Positions 35,492 through 46,691 of a DNA stretch of 64,000 bases are shown here, one piece after another. The notes under the pieces are model-generated. The model made no database searches. It worked only from the letters and a program-made list of their open reading frames with translations, and was not told the DNA's origin. Origin of the DNA: Uloborus plumipes (Eukaryota > Arthropoda > Arachnida > Araneae > Uloboridae); assembly GCA_038373865.1 (NCBI GenBank), contig JAXGGA010004699.1, positions 1 to 64,000 on the forward strand. Reading direction: 5' to 3'. The translations under genes were made by a program, and so were the position numbers. Position 1 is the first letter of the stretch. Each line of letters starts with the position of its first letter.

Positions 35492-37058
35492 GCCTACTTT
35501 CCCGTACATCGACATCGGCATTCTAGCATCTAATCAATATTCTCTTGAATATCTGAAACTGAAAATTATGTCAAACATACCTTTATAGCACTTAAAGCTG
35601 ATTTCTAAAAGCAAAATATACCCCTCTCATAAGATGAAATGGACACGTAAAAAGTAAATAAACGAGTAAATAAAGTTTTGTCGCACCTTTTAAAGAATGT
35701 AACTGTTATAGTTCTTCCGTAGAAAAATTTCACAATCGTTTTCAAAAGAAAAAACAGAATAAATAAAATAAAAGTACGAAGAACATCAAAACACATTTTA
35801 TCAAAGAAAGAAAAAAAACCTCGTTCGTTAATAAAATGTCTCGAATTTTATTTTTAATCCGTTGCCAGTTGTTAAATATAAATAAAGAATAAAATGCTCT
35901 AGGGAATGAACAATTTTTGTAATAAAAAAAATATCGTCTGCCAAAAAAAAATAAATAAATAAAAATAATAATAATTAATTAAACAAAAAAATGAATAAAT
36001 AAACAAAAAATCGTCTGCCCAGTCAGTCTTTTTTTTCTGAGCCTTCATTTCCGCCATGTTTGCGGAGTCGGAGTCGGAATCAGAGTCCTCACAGAAGATT
36101 TTTCAGAAAAGTACTTAACATACATTTTTTATCAAAACCGTTTTCTTACAAAGTTAGTTTGAAGGATATCCGCCATTAAGTTCAGAATCAACATTCAATT
36201 TAAATTTCCCAGTAGGCGCTCATGTTAAAAAAATTTCTGAATGGTTCATCATTGAACGAAAAATGGTTCAAATTGAAAAGTGAAGTATGGGAATGAGTCT
36301 CTCCGAGATCTTTCGAACAAAAAAAGTTTATTCAATTCAGACGGTTCACTTAAAAGTTATTAGGCGGAGAAAGGTAGCTTGAACGGTTCAATGTTGAACG
36401 AAAAAATGTTCACATTGAAAATTTAAATACGGTAATGAACTATCCTTGCCGATATCTTTCGAACAAAAAAAAAGTTTGTTTAAATCGGACTGTTCACTCA
36501 AAAGTTATTAGGGGTGACAGCTTGTTTGAACGGTTCAATGTTGAACGAAAAATTGTTCAAATCGAAAATGTAGATACGGGTATGAAGTATCCTTGAAAAG
36601 ATCTTTCGAACAAAAAAAAGTTTGTTCAAATCGGACTGTTCATTCAAAAGTTAGTACGCGGGACCGGTTGTTTGAACGGCTCAAAGTTGAACCAAAAATT
36701 GTTCAAATCAAAAAATCAAATATGGGAATGAGCTGTACTCGCCGAGATCTTTCCAACAAAAAAAAGTTTGTCCAAATCGAAATGTTCATTCAAAAGTTAT
36801 TTGGGGGGGACAGACAGACCGACCGACCGACCGACAGACCGACACACAAATTCCCCATCTCAATACCCTACTTTCAAATTTTTATTTTTTCGATGTTCAT
36901 TTTACCTTTTTATTTTTTTAACTTGGCGATATTTTTTGGACTTGGCGATATTTTTTTAACTTGGCGATATTTTTTGGACTTGGCGATATTTTCTAGATGC
37001 ATTAAGCTACTTTTAATACTCTTTTCGTCTTTCTTTTATTTTTAACGGGAAAGTAGGC
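35492..37058 (+). repeat. Unclassified dispersed repeat, copy C (about four tandem units)
   Basis: GCCTACTTTCCCGT at 35492 and ACGGGAAAGTAGGC ending 37058; same module order as copy A. Tandem units with GTTCACTCAAAAGTTA or a variant lie near 36336, 36486, 36633 and 36778, and the GACC microsatellite is at 36808-36840. Confidence 0.75.
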
Positions 37059-37100
37059 TAAAAACGGGAGATTAGCAAAATAAACAAGACAAAATGATAA

Positions 37101-37300
37101 CTATACTTCGAAGCAGTTTAACTTGGCAGTGACGTCACTACGGGCGGAGCCAACAGCGTGACGTTAGCCTATGAAAAACGAGCTAGATAAAACGTCACAG
37201 CCTACTTGGCGAATTAGAGAAGACCGCTGACTGCTTGTGAGCTCTTATTGGCTCCGCCCGTAGTGACGTCACTGACAAGTTAAACTGCTGCGAAGTATAG
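37101..37300. mobile_element. Hairpin MITE with CRE-like palindromes in both arms
   Basis: CTATACTTCGAAGCAGTTTA (37101) is mirrored by TAAACTGCTGCGAAGTATAG (ends 37300). Each arm carries TGACGTCA (37130-37137 and 37264-37271), next to ACTACGGGCGGAGCCAA or its inverse. Confidence 0.82.
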
Positions 37301-38486
37301 AGCCGCAATTTATTACATAATACCATCGAGAAAAAACCGTTAAGTAATAAATTTCCAAAAAAAATTCATAGATAATAAGTATTGTCGAATGAATGAAACC
37401 ACTTATGAATAAATTAGTAATAAATTTGTTAATGGCAAGAAAATATGTACCGAAGCAGTTGTAACATATAGAAAAATGCAGACCAGTAACAGAATAAAAT
37501 TAAAATAATTGAAACTAGTTGAACACAAAATAAAATATACAGACAGAAAAAAAAAAATAAAATAAAGTACAGATAAATAACAGGAGTTGGAAAGGACAAG
37601 CTACCAATTTAAATTAAAGAAGAAAAAAATTATAAAAATCTAAGAGGAAAAATACGGCATTGCAGCAAGATCATTAACTAAATTCTAAAAGATAATTAGC
37701 CAACGGTTCCTCAGAATGTGGAAAGACTCCCAAAAATCAAGATTCGACGGATTTGGATATTTTTTAATAATTTGATAGGAGGGGGGGAGTAAAAAACATA
37801 TTTGAATCCCAACAGTGTTGAACAGTTGCTGACCTATTTAGCCGTTGTTTTTTCGCATAATTTTGAAGCTTTTTCAAGGGAAATTTTAAAGAGCATCGGG
37901 TCTGCCCAATGTATCCAATCCCGCATTTGCAATTAATTTTATAAATTCCACAACACTATTAAGAAGATTAATGAAACTTTCATTAATCCTATTTAATTTT
38001 TCAAGCACAAACATATTTGAAGGGCTTGGAAGATGAAGGGAATAAGTTACATTTTTAAAAAATGAACACTCTGTACAATGGTAAGCAATGGATACAAGTA
38101 AGCAAATAAAACTTGGTACATCAAACAGTAGATGGTGAATAGACCAATTTTCATACGCACGCTAACGACAAAACCAGAAAACAAAAAAGCTGCAACAACT
38201 GTAACAATAAAAATTTGAACTGTAATTACTCGCAAGTTTCTGTTTTGTCACATAACTCCTTCCTCTCCACAGTCCTTCATTGATTCGATTCAAACTTTAC
38301 TCTATTCAATTATTGAATTGAACTGAAACTTCAGTATGTGCAAATATAAGTGTGTTTTTTTTTTTCACTGTACTATTTTCATTATGAACGTACAAGCAAA
38401 ATATATGTTTTCCTTCGAACATTTTCTTCATATTTAACTGTCGTAAAAATGAGTTTTTAATCTTCATTTTCCCCTTTATTTTTCAG
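37301..38486. other. Intronic sequence, no element recognised
   Basis: AT-rich, including A-rich microsatellite-like stretches near 37540-37640. No frames with family features. Confidence 0.4.
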
Positions 38487-38568
38487 GCTTAAAACTCATA
38501 GAAATGTCTTTGATCATCACATTGGCCTTTCTTGTTGTCTTCATCATAGCTGGTATTCTTGCTTATAG
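38487..38568 (+). CDS. NPR1-like: Receptor guanylate cyclase exon: transmembrane helix
   Basis: The acceptor is TTTTTCAG|GCTTAA and the donor CTTATAG|GTATGT. The first two bases complete a Gly codon; it ends after two bases of an Arg codon. It encodes LKLIEM, then a hydrophobic run SLIITLAFLVVFIIAGILAY, which is the single membrane span, followed by the first basic stop-transfer residue. The order (Cys pair, about ten polar residues, helix, basic residues) is that of natriuretic-type receptor cyclases. Confidence 0.92.
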
Positions 38569-38949
38569 GTATGTTACTTGAATTAAAGTTCAATGTCCTC
38601 TGTTATAGTATACTCGCCACTACAGCTATTTCAATACGTAGCTCTAAAAATAGCTTCCAAACAAAATGAAAGAGTAGAAAACTGATTTCAAGCGAGTGGG
38701 ACTTCTAGCTCTACAAACAAATGTGTAGCTGAAAAATCCATTTTTAGCCTCCCTAAGTGAGCGATAAAGAGTACTATCGTGACGTATGTAAAAATGAACA
38801 TGTCTCACATAAAGCAAAGTAACCGCCCCTAAGCCAGGGCTAAGGCAGAAACATCGCCAACTCGTTTATTCTACTCTATCACTGGATGGAATGGACGAGT
38901 TGGCGGTGGGCAGGCAGGGGGGTTGGCAGGGCTAAGGCATGTTACTTAC

Positions 38950-40182
38950 TAGAGATGAGTTCGGGCTTACTTTTGAAGGCCCGAGCCCGAGAATTTTTAA
39001 TCCGAGCCCGAGTGATATTGTCCTGTTTTGAGCCCGAGCCCGAGTGTATCAAACATCAATATACAGGGTGTCCACTCCTATCGTGGACCAATAGCTAATT
39101 TCTTAACCGTTAGAGATAAGCATATAGTTCATTTGGGAAAAAATCTCTAAATTACGAAAGGAATTTTGGGTCTATTCAATGTTTTTCAAAAAATCAAATT
39201 TTGAAAAAGTTACGAAATTTAAATTTTTATACAGCCCCCCAGTCCTATCAATCATGTTTAGTAAAACATTCTTGACACTGTAATGTTTAAAACTAAAAAA
39301 AAATCACTCTTCTACCATAAAAATTGACCGAGTTATGACGTTTTGAAAAATCAAGATTTTGAAGGATTTCGCATACGGTCCCTTCAGCGATCTCTCGATG
39401 ACGTCATGAAATAATGCAAAATCTTGATTTTTCAAAACGTCATAACTCGGTCAATTTTTGTCGTAGAACAGTGATTTTTTTAAGTTTTAAACGTTACAGT
39501 GTCAAGAATGTTTTACTAAATATGATTGATAGGACTGGGGGGCTGTATAAAAATCTAAATTTCGTAACTCTTTCAAAATTTGATTTTTTGAAAAACATTG
39601 AATAGAGCCAAAATTCCTTTCGTAATTTAGAGATTTTTTCCCAAATGAACTATATGCTTATCTCTAATTGTTAAGAAATTAGCTATTGGTCCACGATAGG
39701 AGTGGACACCCTGTATATTTTTAATTTCCACTTGGGATGCACTGCAATATGGTATATCGTAATAGCAATCGCAAATATATTATAAGTGGGTGCTATCTTT
39801 TTGAATTATTATTATTATTATTATTATTTTAATTTTTCATGTGCAACAATTATCAATTGAACCAGCCCAGCAGATCGCTTGCTTTCCGATGTGCGGAAGC
39901 TGAGAAACGATGTATGGGAGTGGGAGATAAGGTGATAGATGTCATTTCTCTGAAACTCTTCCAGAACAAAGCCAATTCTGCCACTAAGAAAAACTGTTCT
40001 TACGCTCTTTAAGTACCCCAATATTTTATTCCGTGAACGTTGTATTAGTATAAAAACTGACTATCTTAATACGAGATCGAGCCCGAGCCCGAAAACTGCT
40101 TGAAGTTAAAGGGCCCGAGTCCGTCTCGGGTTCGGGCTCGGGCTCGGGCTTTCGGGCTCGGGCCGAGCCCGGCTCATCTCTA
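38950..40182. mobile_element. hAT MITE with perfect 8-bp duplication
   Basis: TAGAGATGAGTTCGGGC (38950) and GCCCGGCTCATCTCTA (ends 40182), flanked by TTACTTAC (38942-38949 and 40183-40190). Subterminal GAGCCCGAG/CTCGGGCTC repeats are dense at both ends. A foldback MITE is nested at 39060-39717. Confidence 0.9.
39060..39717. mobile_element. Foldback MITE (ACAGGGTGTCC ends)
   Basis: TATACAGGGTGTCCACTCCT at 39060 mirrors AGGAGTGGACACCCTGTATA ending 39717; arms of about 320 bp pair almost completely, meeting around 39390. Confidence 0.9.
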
Positions 40183-40573
40183 TTACTTACTGCCTTAGCC
40201 CTGGCTTAGGGGTGGTTACTCACTGCTTCATAGCCGAACTTTGCCTCAAAATTTTCGAGTTGTACCGTACCAAGTGCGATCGCTCGCTGGTGTTCTAATT
40301 TCACATTAGCAAGGCTTCACTAGATAGCGTTTTATACAGGCTGCTTCATTTGATCAAAATCCTTGGGATAAAAACGGAGGTCCTTGTTCAGCGACATCTA
40401 TCGAATTTTATGGTAACTAACATTTCTACAAATCAGATAATAAAAGACAAAATTAAAAGTTAATTTGTTGGCGACCATTTTACAATTTGGCATTCAATTC
40501 TATTTTAGTATATTTTAACGTTATTTAATAGCTTGTTTTATTTGTTTGTTTATTCTGCATTTTAACGGCTTGC

Positions 40574-40925
40574 TGTGACACCCGATTAAAGAGATAGTTG
40601 TTATCAAACATTTATTGACTTGATTAGATTACTATTTACAAAAATGCTATGTACAAAGAGGAAAAAGATTGGCACGCATCCTGTTGATGCGGAGGTTGTG
40701 CTCGAAGTGAAGCTTGAGGGGTCGAGACCCAAAAAAGGGATGCAGCTCGTAGCTTCCCATTGGCCAATGTCCACATGCACAGGTCGTGGTGTACACGTGA
40801 TGTACACGTGAATGTGTGGGTGAGTTTTTTCTCATTGGTTGGCGTTCACGTGCACAGCGCGTGGTGTGCATGTGTTGTGAACGTGATACATGGCTATGTG
40901 TGGGAAACAACTGATGGACGCTGCA
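40574..40925 (-). mobile_element. LTR of a deleted Gypsy element (3' LTR)
   Basis: On the minus strand it starts TGCAGCGTCCATCAG and ends GGGTGTCACA. A polypurine tract AGGAGGGGAG lies at 40938-40929, just upstream on that strand, as expected for a 3' LTR. AATAAA occurs near 40614 on the minus strand. Confidence 0.65.
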
Positions 40926-40956
40926 TACTCCCCTCCTAGCGACAGCGATTATTTTT

Positions 40957-41365
40957 CATTTTTTTGACGTATGAAACCAATCCGGGAAACGAACTTTACG
41001 TCCCGAACGGGTTGTTTGATGTGTAGGTTCTGTAGTGCTAGGCTGCACTACTGAAGGCTGAGGTGCTGCAGTGGGAGTAGTAACTGTAGAACATGGATCA
41101 GGTGCTGGAGGTTTCACAATGTATGCAGGTTTTAATCTGTCAATGGAGACAGAAACTACCTTACCATTGACGTCGATATCGAACACCTAGTTATTGCGTT
41201 TGATGACTCGGTAAGGACCATCATACGGTTGACGCAATGGCTGCTTGACACAATCACAACGTAAAAATACATATTCTGTGGTCAAAATCGACGATGGCAC
41301 AAAAATTGGTTTGGATCCATGACGCGACATTGGTGGAGTGCGAATATGACGCATGCGTCCATCAG
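40957..41365 (-). pseudogene. Gypsy Pol C-terminus remnant
   Basis: On the minus strand it encodes PMSRHGSKPIFVPSSI, YVFLRCDCVKQPLRQPYDGP, YRVIKRNN, stop, VFDIDVNGKVVSVSIDRLKP, and later TTRSGRKVRFPDWF. The C-D-x-x-x-x-PLRxPYDGPY-x-VI and V-x-IDRLKPA motifs are typical of the extreme C-terminus of Gypsy integrase/Pol. The stop after IKRNN breaks the frame. Protease, reverse transcriptase, RNase H and most of the integrase are absent. Confidence 0.8.
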
Positions 41366-41541
41366 TTGTTTCCCATTGGCCAATGTCCACATGCACAGGT
41401 CGTGGTGTACACGTGATGTACACGTGAATGTGTGGGTGAGATTTTTCTCATTGGTTGGCGTTCACGTGCACAGCGCGTGGTGTGCATGTGTTGTGAACGT
41501 GATACATGGCTATGTGTGGGAAACAACTGATGGACGCTGCA
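41366..41541 (-). repeat. Partial 5' LTR joined directly to Pol
   Basis: Near-identical to 40750-40925 and in the same orientation, starting TGCAGCGTCC at 41541. After 176 bp it runs straight into the Pol remnant, so most of the internal region and half the LTR are deleted. GGCTT occurs at 41542-41546 and 40567-40571, a possible but offset target duplication. Confidence 0.7.
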
Positions 41542-41546
41542 GGCTT

Positions 41547-42769
41547 ATTTTAATTAGTTAGCGAATTATTTTTCATTTTAATTGATTCTAATTATTAATT
41601 AACTATGAAACGACACTGGCACCGCAGAGCGATAAATGGCGATTTTGGAACGATAGTTCCATCAAAACTTTTGATGAGTTTAGATGGTCAAATTAATTTA
41701 TTTGGCGATTTTTTTTACATTTTAATGGACATTTTGGAATGACTATGGCACTAATATCTTGAAAAGCACATCAAGAATTTGTTCTCCGTAAAGCTTTTGA
41801 GAATATTTCAATAACCGAGATCTTTGGTAGTATGTACGTTTCAGTTATAGATACGTTTTTTTTAACTTGGCGATGTATTTTCTTACCGCCTAAGCGAAGA
41901 TTAAAATTTTAAGCTGCATCGTCTTCATGGTTGCTTCTTCTCTCTTATTTTGCATTTTAATTTAAATTTCAATGATAATAATGGCTCGATATATTTATTA
42001 AACTTATTATGTTATACATGCTAATGGAGCTTTTGAAGTTGATTTGGCGAGTTTTTTAATAAGAATTCTCACATTATTTCGCAGCTTTTTTTCAGTTGGC
42101 CCATTATTTTACTTTCAAGTATTAAACGTATGTGTGAAATTAGAAACAAAAAAGGGAAGATTTCGGTGATTGGAAGTCTGGTTATCTTTCACTATTGGCG
42201 TTAAATCTTTGTGTCCAATTTATGAGCGAGGGAAATACTTCCTTCGCAAACATAAACTAAAGAGCAACAAAATAAAGTAATTATCGCCAAAAATTTGGCC
42301 ACCACAGCAGATTCCCAATTATCGAAATATTATCAATGTGTGAAATTTAACATAAAAAGAACATTACCTTTTAATGTTGTGTAAATGAAAACAAAATTTT
42401 TCAGTTGGTCGTCGTAATATTGTAGTTTTGTTTATTTTTTTCGTACTTGTATTGCTCTTTAGTACCAAACGATTATATATGCTCATTTCGTTGTTACTAA
42501 AGAAATTAATATGTTTTGTTGTCAATCGTCCTTCCGTTGAACACCATCGCTTCATTACAGTACATTTCATTCTGGGGCATCAAAATGAAATGTCTCTACG
42601 AATAGATTCGCCATTTATCGCTCTGATGGGTCAACGCTATCAAAATGAACATCTGAGCTTTTGCGTAGCAATTAAGATCGTGTGAGCAACAATAATGAAA
42701 CAAAATCGTAAATAGAACAATATTATTTCATTGCTACATTTTTATTTATCGGCTGCGAATTTAAGCGTA
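41547..42769. other. Intronic sequence, no element recognised
   Basis: AT-rich sequence with scattered TTGGCGA motifs. Short frames (42428-42682) have no family features. Confidence 0.4.
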
Positions 42770-43172
42770 TCCTATACTATAATACGAGAGATGTTTGCCA
42801 AGTCGAAAATCGCCCCAGAATTAATAAACTCCGGTAAACTTGGGGGTCTGGGGTTTTTGGCCACGGGGAAACGATTGGCGTCGGTTTTGAAGCGCTACGG
42901 TCGAACAGTTCGGAGTTACAGATAGGATTCATGAAAAGTTTGAGAAGATTTTTTACTACGCCATTTTCTTTATGATTACTCTTATTGTTATACTGTTTCA
43001 TAGCAACCACGTTTTAACAATGGATTTCATATTTAATCACATCAGCGTAAATTTATGTTTTTATGGTATTTGGCAAATAATTTTCGGCAACATGTTAGAA
43101 TTGTTATTGTTTTTGAAATTTAAAAGAGATCGATCAAAATAAAGTTAGAATTGGGTATGGGCAGCGGTAGAG

Positions 43173-43420
43173 CCGCTATATAGACAGGCCGACGCATCAA
43201 GCTTAAGTTTCACCACTTTGGATCCAACTTATTAACTTTCACTTTCATTTTTCATTGTTGAGGAAAAAGGGTTACCAGAGCAAAGTTTCGCGACATTGCC
43301 AAGCTTTGTTAATTTACGTAAAAAGTTACCAAAAAGCGGTAACTGGCCAGAAAAGACAATCCTCACACACGCGCTGGATCCAAAGTGGTAATCTTGATGC
43401 GTCGGCTCGTCTATATAGGG
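43173..43420. mobile_element. MITE
   Basis: GCTATATAGACAGGCCGACG (left) mirrors CGTCGGCTCGTCTATATAGG (right). Both arms carry GATGCGTCGG and GGATCCAA(A)GTGG or their inverses. Confidence 0.7.
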
Positions 43421-43426
43421 GCCTGA

Positions 43427-43815
43427 GGCCGCGGTAGTCCAATCGGTAAGTAGTCGGACTCGTAACCGGAGGGTCTCGGATCGATCATATAGCCGCCGAT
43501 CAAAGATCCACCGTCTTCATTAATGGTTGCTGGGGGACGTTAAAAATGTTCGTGGTCACAAAATCCTCCAAGTGAAACGAAACCTTTGGGGTGTGCTGGG
43601 TCAAGGGTTTACTCGGTCCTTGCTCCTTTTTCAAAAATGAACAGAGCGCTCTTCAGGGCCCCATCCCGGTTAAAAATCGAGTTGTGGTATGTACGGGGGG
43701 GGGGGGGAGGACCTGGAGTGTAAAGTGAAGTGAAAGTCAAAACCAACTGGAACCAAATGCGTACTGGAGAACAGGGACTCTGCATCCATTCTCATCAACC
43801 CCTCCCGCGCCTTCG
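43427..43815 (+). mobile_element. tRNA-derived SINE
   Basis: It begins GGCCGCGGTAGTCCAATCGG; an anticodon-like loop CTCGTAA follows. The body shares GTCACAAAATCCTCCAAGTG, GGGCCCCATCCCGGTT and GTCAAAACCAACTGGAACC with the copies at 20447, 51170 and 61033. The 3' boundary is approximate. Confidence 0.8.
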
Positions 43816-44045
43816 GTGCCAAATGAAATGAAATTAGGTGTGATTTTACGGTGAGCATGGATTACATAGGGTTGTGTTTTTTAAAATAAATTACGGCTGT
43901 TTTGAATGCGTAATTGCAACCAAAGGCTCAAAAATGCTTTTCATGTTTATCTAAATAAGTACTTCGCACTTTAGAAACAAACACGAATTTACAAACCTCT
44001 TTTTTTTTAACCGAGCGGGCTCGGTCCCCTGGTACACGTTAGGGG

Positions 44046-46691
44046 TAATACGAGGAATGGTTGCCAAGTCGAAAATCGCCCCAGAATTAATTAACTCCGG
44101 TAAACTTGGGGGTCTGGGGTTTTTGGCCACGAGGAATCACGAGGTTTGGTTTTTCTAAATAAATTTGTCAAAAATATTAAACTTCAACACACTTCAATCT
44201 TTACACTGCTCACTTTGTATCATTTCTTTAATTGAATAGTTTTTTTATTATCAATTACATTTTATTTCCTAGGACTTTTCAATCTTAATCTTTGTATAGA
44301 ATAGTTCCCTTTCCAAACTCTAACTTTGTTTAGAATAGTTTACAATGGTGCACTTTAACCGGTTATCTTTTTAGCAATGGTTTCACAAATTTTCTTATGG
44401 CATGTATTGTTTTGATAAATCACAATTGCCACGAAATAAATAAAATTTTGAAGCTTGAGGCTCCCGGGGCTCAGCCCCTCATCCTCCAGTGTGCTATTAT
44501 TGAAGGTTTCCCCGGATGGGGACATGGCTATTGTTCATCGCAGGATTGATTGCGTGGATGCACGAGGGTATTGACTTCCTCTCACGAGAGTACAAGACTA
44601 ATAATGGCCTAGGCACTAAAAATTTTGAATTTAGTAAAAAAAAGTTAAAATAACAATTTCCTCTCAAAAAGATAGTTGTACAAATTTCTTTTCTTTTTGT
44701 TTTGTTTGTTTGTTTTAATGCATGTACAAATAAATAGTTTTAAATTTTCCCTTGGTTCTTTTCGTTTTTTTTTCTCTCTAATTTAAAATAATAATAAAAT
44801 AAAACAGTACTAAAATAGGATTAATAAAAATAATAAATAAATAAATTAAATTAAATTAAATAGAGAAGCAAAAGGCTCCCAGCCAGAGTGCATCTCTACT
44901 AATAATAAAGCTGAAGGTGGTTCTGTCTGTCCTTCTGTCTGTCTGTTACGCGCGTAGCGCCAAAACCGTTCGGTCGATTTTCACGCCACTTGGCACAAAA
45001 TTAGTTTGTAGCATGTAGTTTTGCACCTCGAAGCGATATTTCGAACATTCCATTTCGTTCTTTTTCTATTCGAATTCTTAGCGGAAATTCGATAAAATAG
45101 GGAAGAAATATTTCATACACATTTTCAAGTCTTATGTCATTCGAAAGCTTGAAATTTTCTGCACAAAATGAAGTTTTTTCGAAGTTTCTACGATCATCAG
45201 GAGAGCTGTAATAATTGTTTTTAGAATCCCGAAATTCAAGGCTTACCTTCAGTAAAGCAAGCCAAACGATTCTAAAATGGTTCAGCTCGATAATAAAATT
45301 TGTTTGAAAAGAAAGATGAAAAGAATTATTTTATCAACGGAAATCAACTTTTCATGTTGTTACCATGGTTACGTGTTCATACCTATTTTTGTTTCGTTCT
45401 TCTTCCAGCGTCGCCAGACGTAGTAATTTTTATACTACGGTAATATTTTTTCGGCCCAAATAAGGAGCGTAGTATTTTTCCAGCAACCCTGTTTCCAATA
45501 TACTAATGACTTAATTAAAAGATTTGGCGGATTTTTTTTTTTCATTTTCATAGATTTTGCATTTTGGCAACATTGATTTTGGCGACGTTTGAAAACAGTA
45601 TTACTTTGTAATATTTTTTTTAGAGGAGGCGTAGTATTTATTTGTTTCAATTCTCTGGCAACCCTGTCTTTTCCAGGTGAAAATGCTTTGGGACATTACT
45701 TGGCGCGTTTTTGCGTGTCTCGCGGAAGTGAAAGCTTCGAGAGAAACTACGCAAAATAGCCAGGGTTACCACGCTTGGCGCGCCTATCGCCCATTTAGCG
45801 AGAAAAGGGTACCTAAAGCACAGATTAACCAAATATCGTATGAATTGCGTTATTGCATCGTTCGTTTTGTTTTTAAAGCTAGGAAATAAAACTTTCTTCT
45901 TCTTTTAAACTTTGGTAAGATTTCTGTTGGTTTCTGTGAGCAACAAAATTGTTCTTATTTTCTCTTTTTGCTTATTTTTGTACATCTTCCCTTGGGGTTG
46001 CATTCGAATGTTCCAAGGGGGTGTTTTACCCCTTTTATGGAGTAAATCAGTGTTCATTTCAATGCAGACAAAAGTGATATGAATTGGCCCGACCACTTGG
46101 CAATATATCGCCAAGCTTTTGGTCGTCAAGCATTTGCCGCCAATTTGGCGACATATCACCAAGTTGGCGAAAAAATTGCTTTCTTTTTATATTTGGACTC
46201 AATTTGGCGCTATTGGCGATATTTTGCGAAAAATCCACTGAATGATGTTAAAATCGGCGATATTTAGGAGATTAATCATTGTGAAACATTTTTTTTTTTT
46301 TTTTGCATTGTTTCGCGGCAAACTAGAGATATAAATGTTTGAACTGTTATCTTGCTCACTTCAAGCACTATTTTAGCACTTAAGGCATCTACTAAGAAAT
46401 TTACACATAAAAATTAAGTAGCGTGGGGTCCATACCAGATTTTTATATCATACTTTGAAGGAATTATAGTTGAATTACAACTAAAATAGAGCATTTCTTC
46501 TGCTATATCAATTATTTTACAAATGAAATTTTTATTTTATACCACGGGCAAAGCCGTGCGGGTACCGCTAGTAAGAAATAAATCGAATTGTGAAGTGGGG
46601 AGAGTGAACCCATAAATCACAATTAAAAATTTAAATCTTCGAGTTAGCTTCGATACCTGTTTTCCTCGAGCGGAGCTCGGTCACCCGCTGG
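44046..46691 (+). mobile_element. Putative Helitron, family 2, copy 2 (hosts a family 1 Helitron)
   Basis: The 5' segment TAATACGAGGAATGGTTGCC repeats that of copy 1. The 3' end has hairpin CGAGCGGAGCTCG then CACCCGCTGG before T (46692). The two copies lie head to tail with about 14 bp between. Confidence 0.5.
44893..46571 (+). mobile_element. Nonautonomous Helitron, family 1, copy 2
   Basis: Host A (44892), then TCTCTACTAATAATAAAGC; ends GGTACCGCTAG then host T (46572). The 3' hairpin is CACGGGCAAAGCCGTG. Very similar to copy 1 through most of its 1.7 kb, including GTTACGCGCGTAGC and CGAAAATCCACTGAATGATG-type landmarks. Confidence 0.9.

Larger units (their letters stand above)
38819..40218. 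mobile_element. MITE interrupted by a hAT element
   Basis: GTAACCGCCCCTAAGCCAGG at 38818 and CCTGGCTTAGGGGTGGTTAC ending 40218 are inverted ends. Removing the hAT insertion (38950-40182) and one duplication leaves about 160 bp. Fragments of the same end occur at 18405 and 27830. Confidence 0.75.
42770..44032 (+). mobile_element. Putative Helitron, family 2, copy 1 (with MITE and SINE inside)
   Basis: It begins TCCTATACTATAATACGAG after a host A and ends with hairpin CCGAGCGGGCTCGG then TCCCCTGG before a host T; CTGG fits the Helitron CTRR rule. The first 95 bp (GCCAAGTCGAAAATCGCCCC) recur at 44046. No Rep/helicase frame. Confidence 0.6.

Noticed and set aside
40604..40910. Overlapping frames on both strands with ITCTPRPVHVDIG
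   Set aside because: They are in the LTR of the deleted Gypsy element, and the same words recur at 41366-41541.
43427..43500. Functional tRNA at a SINE head
   Set aside because: The T arm is broken (GGATCGATCATATAG) and three related copies carry the same SINE body.
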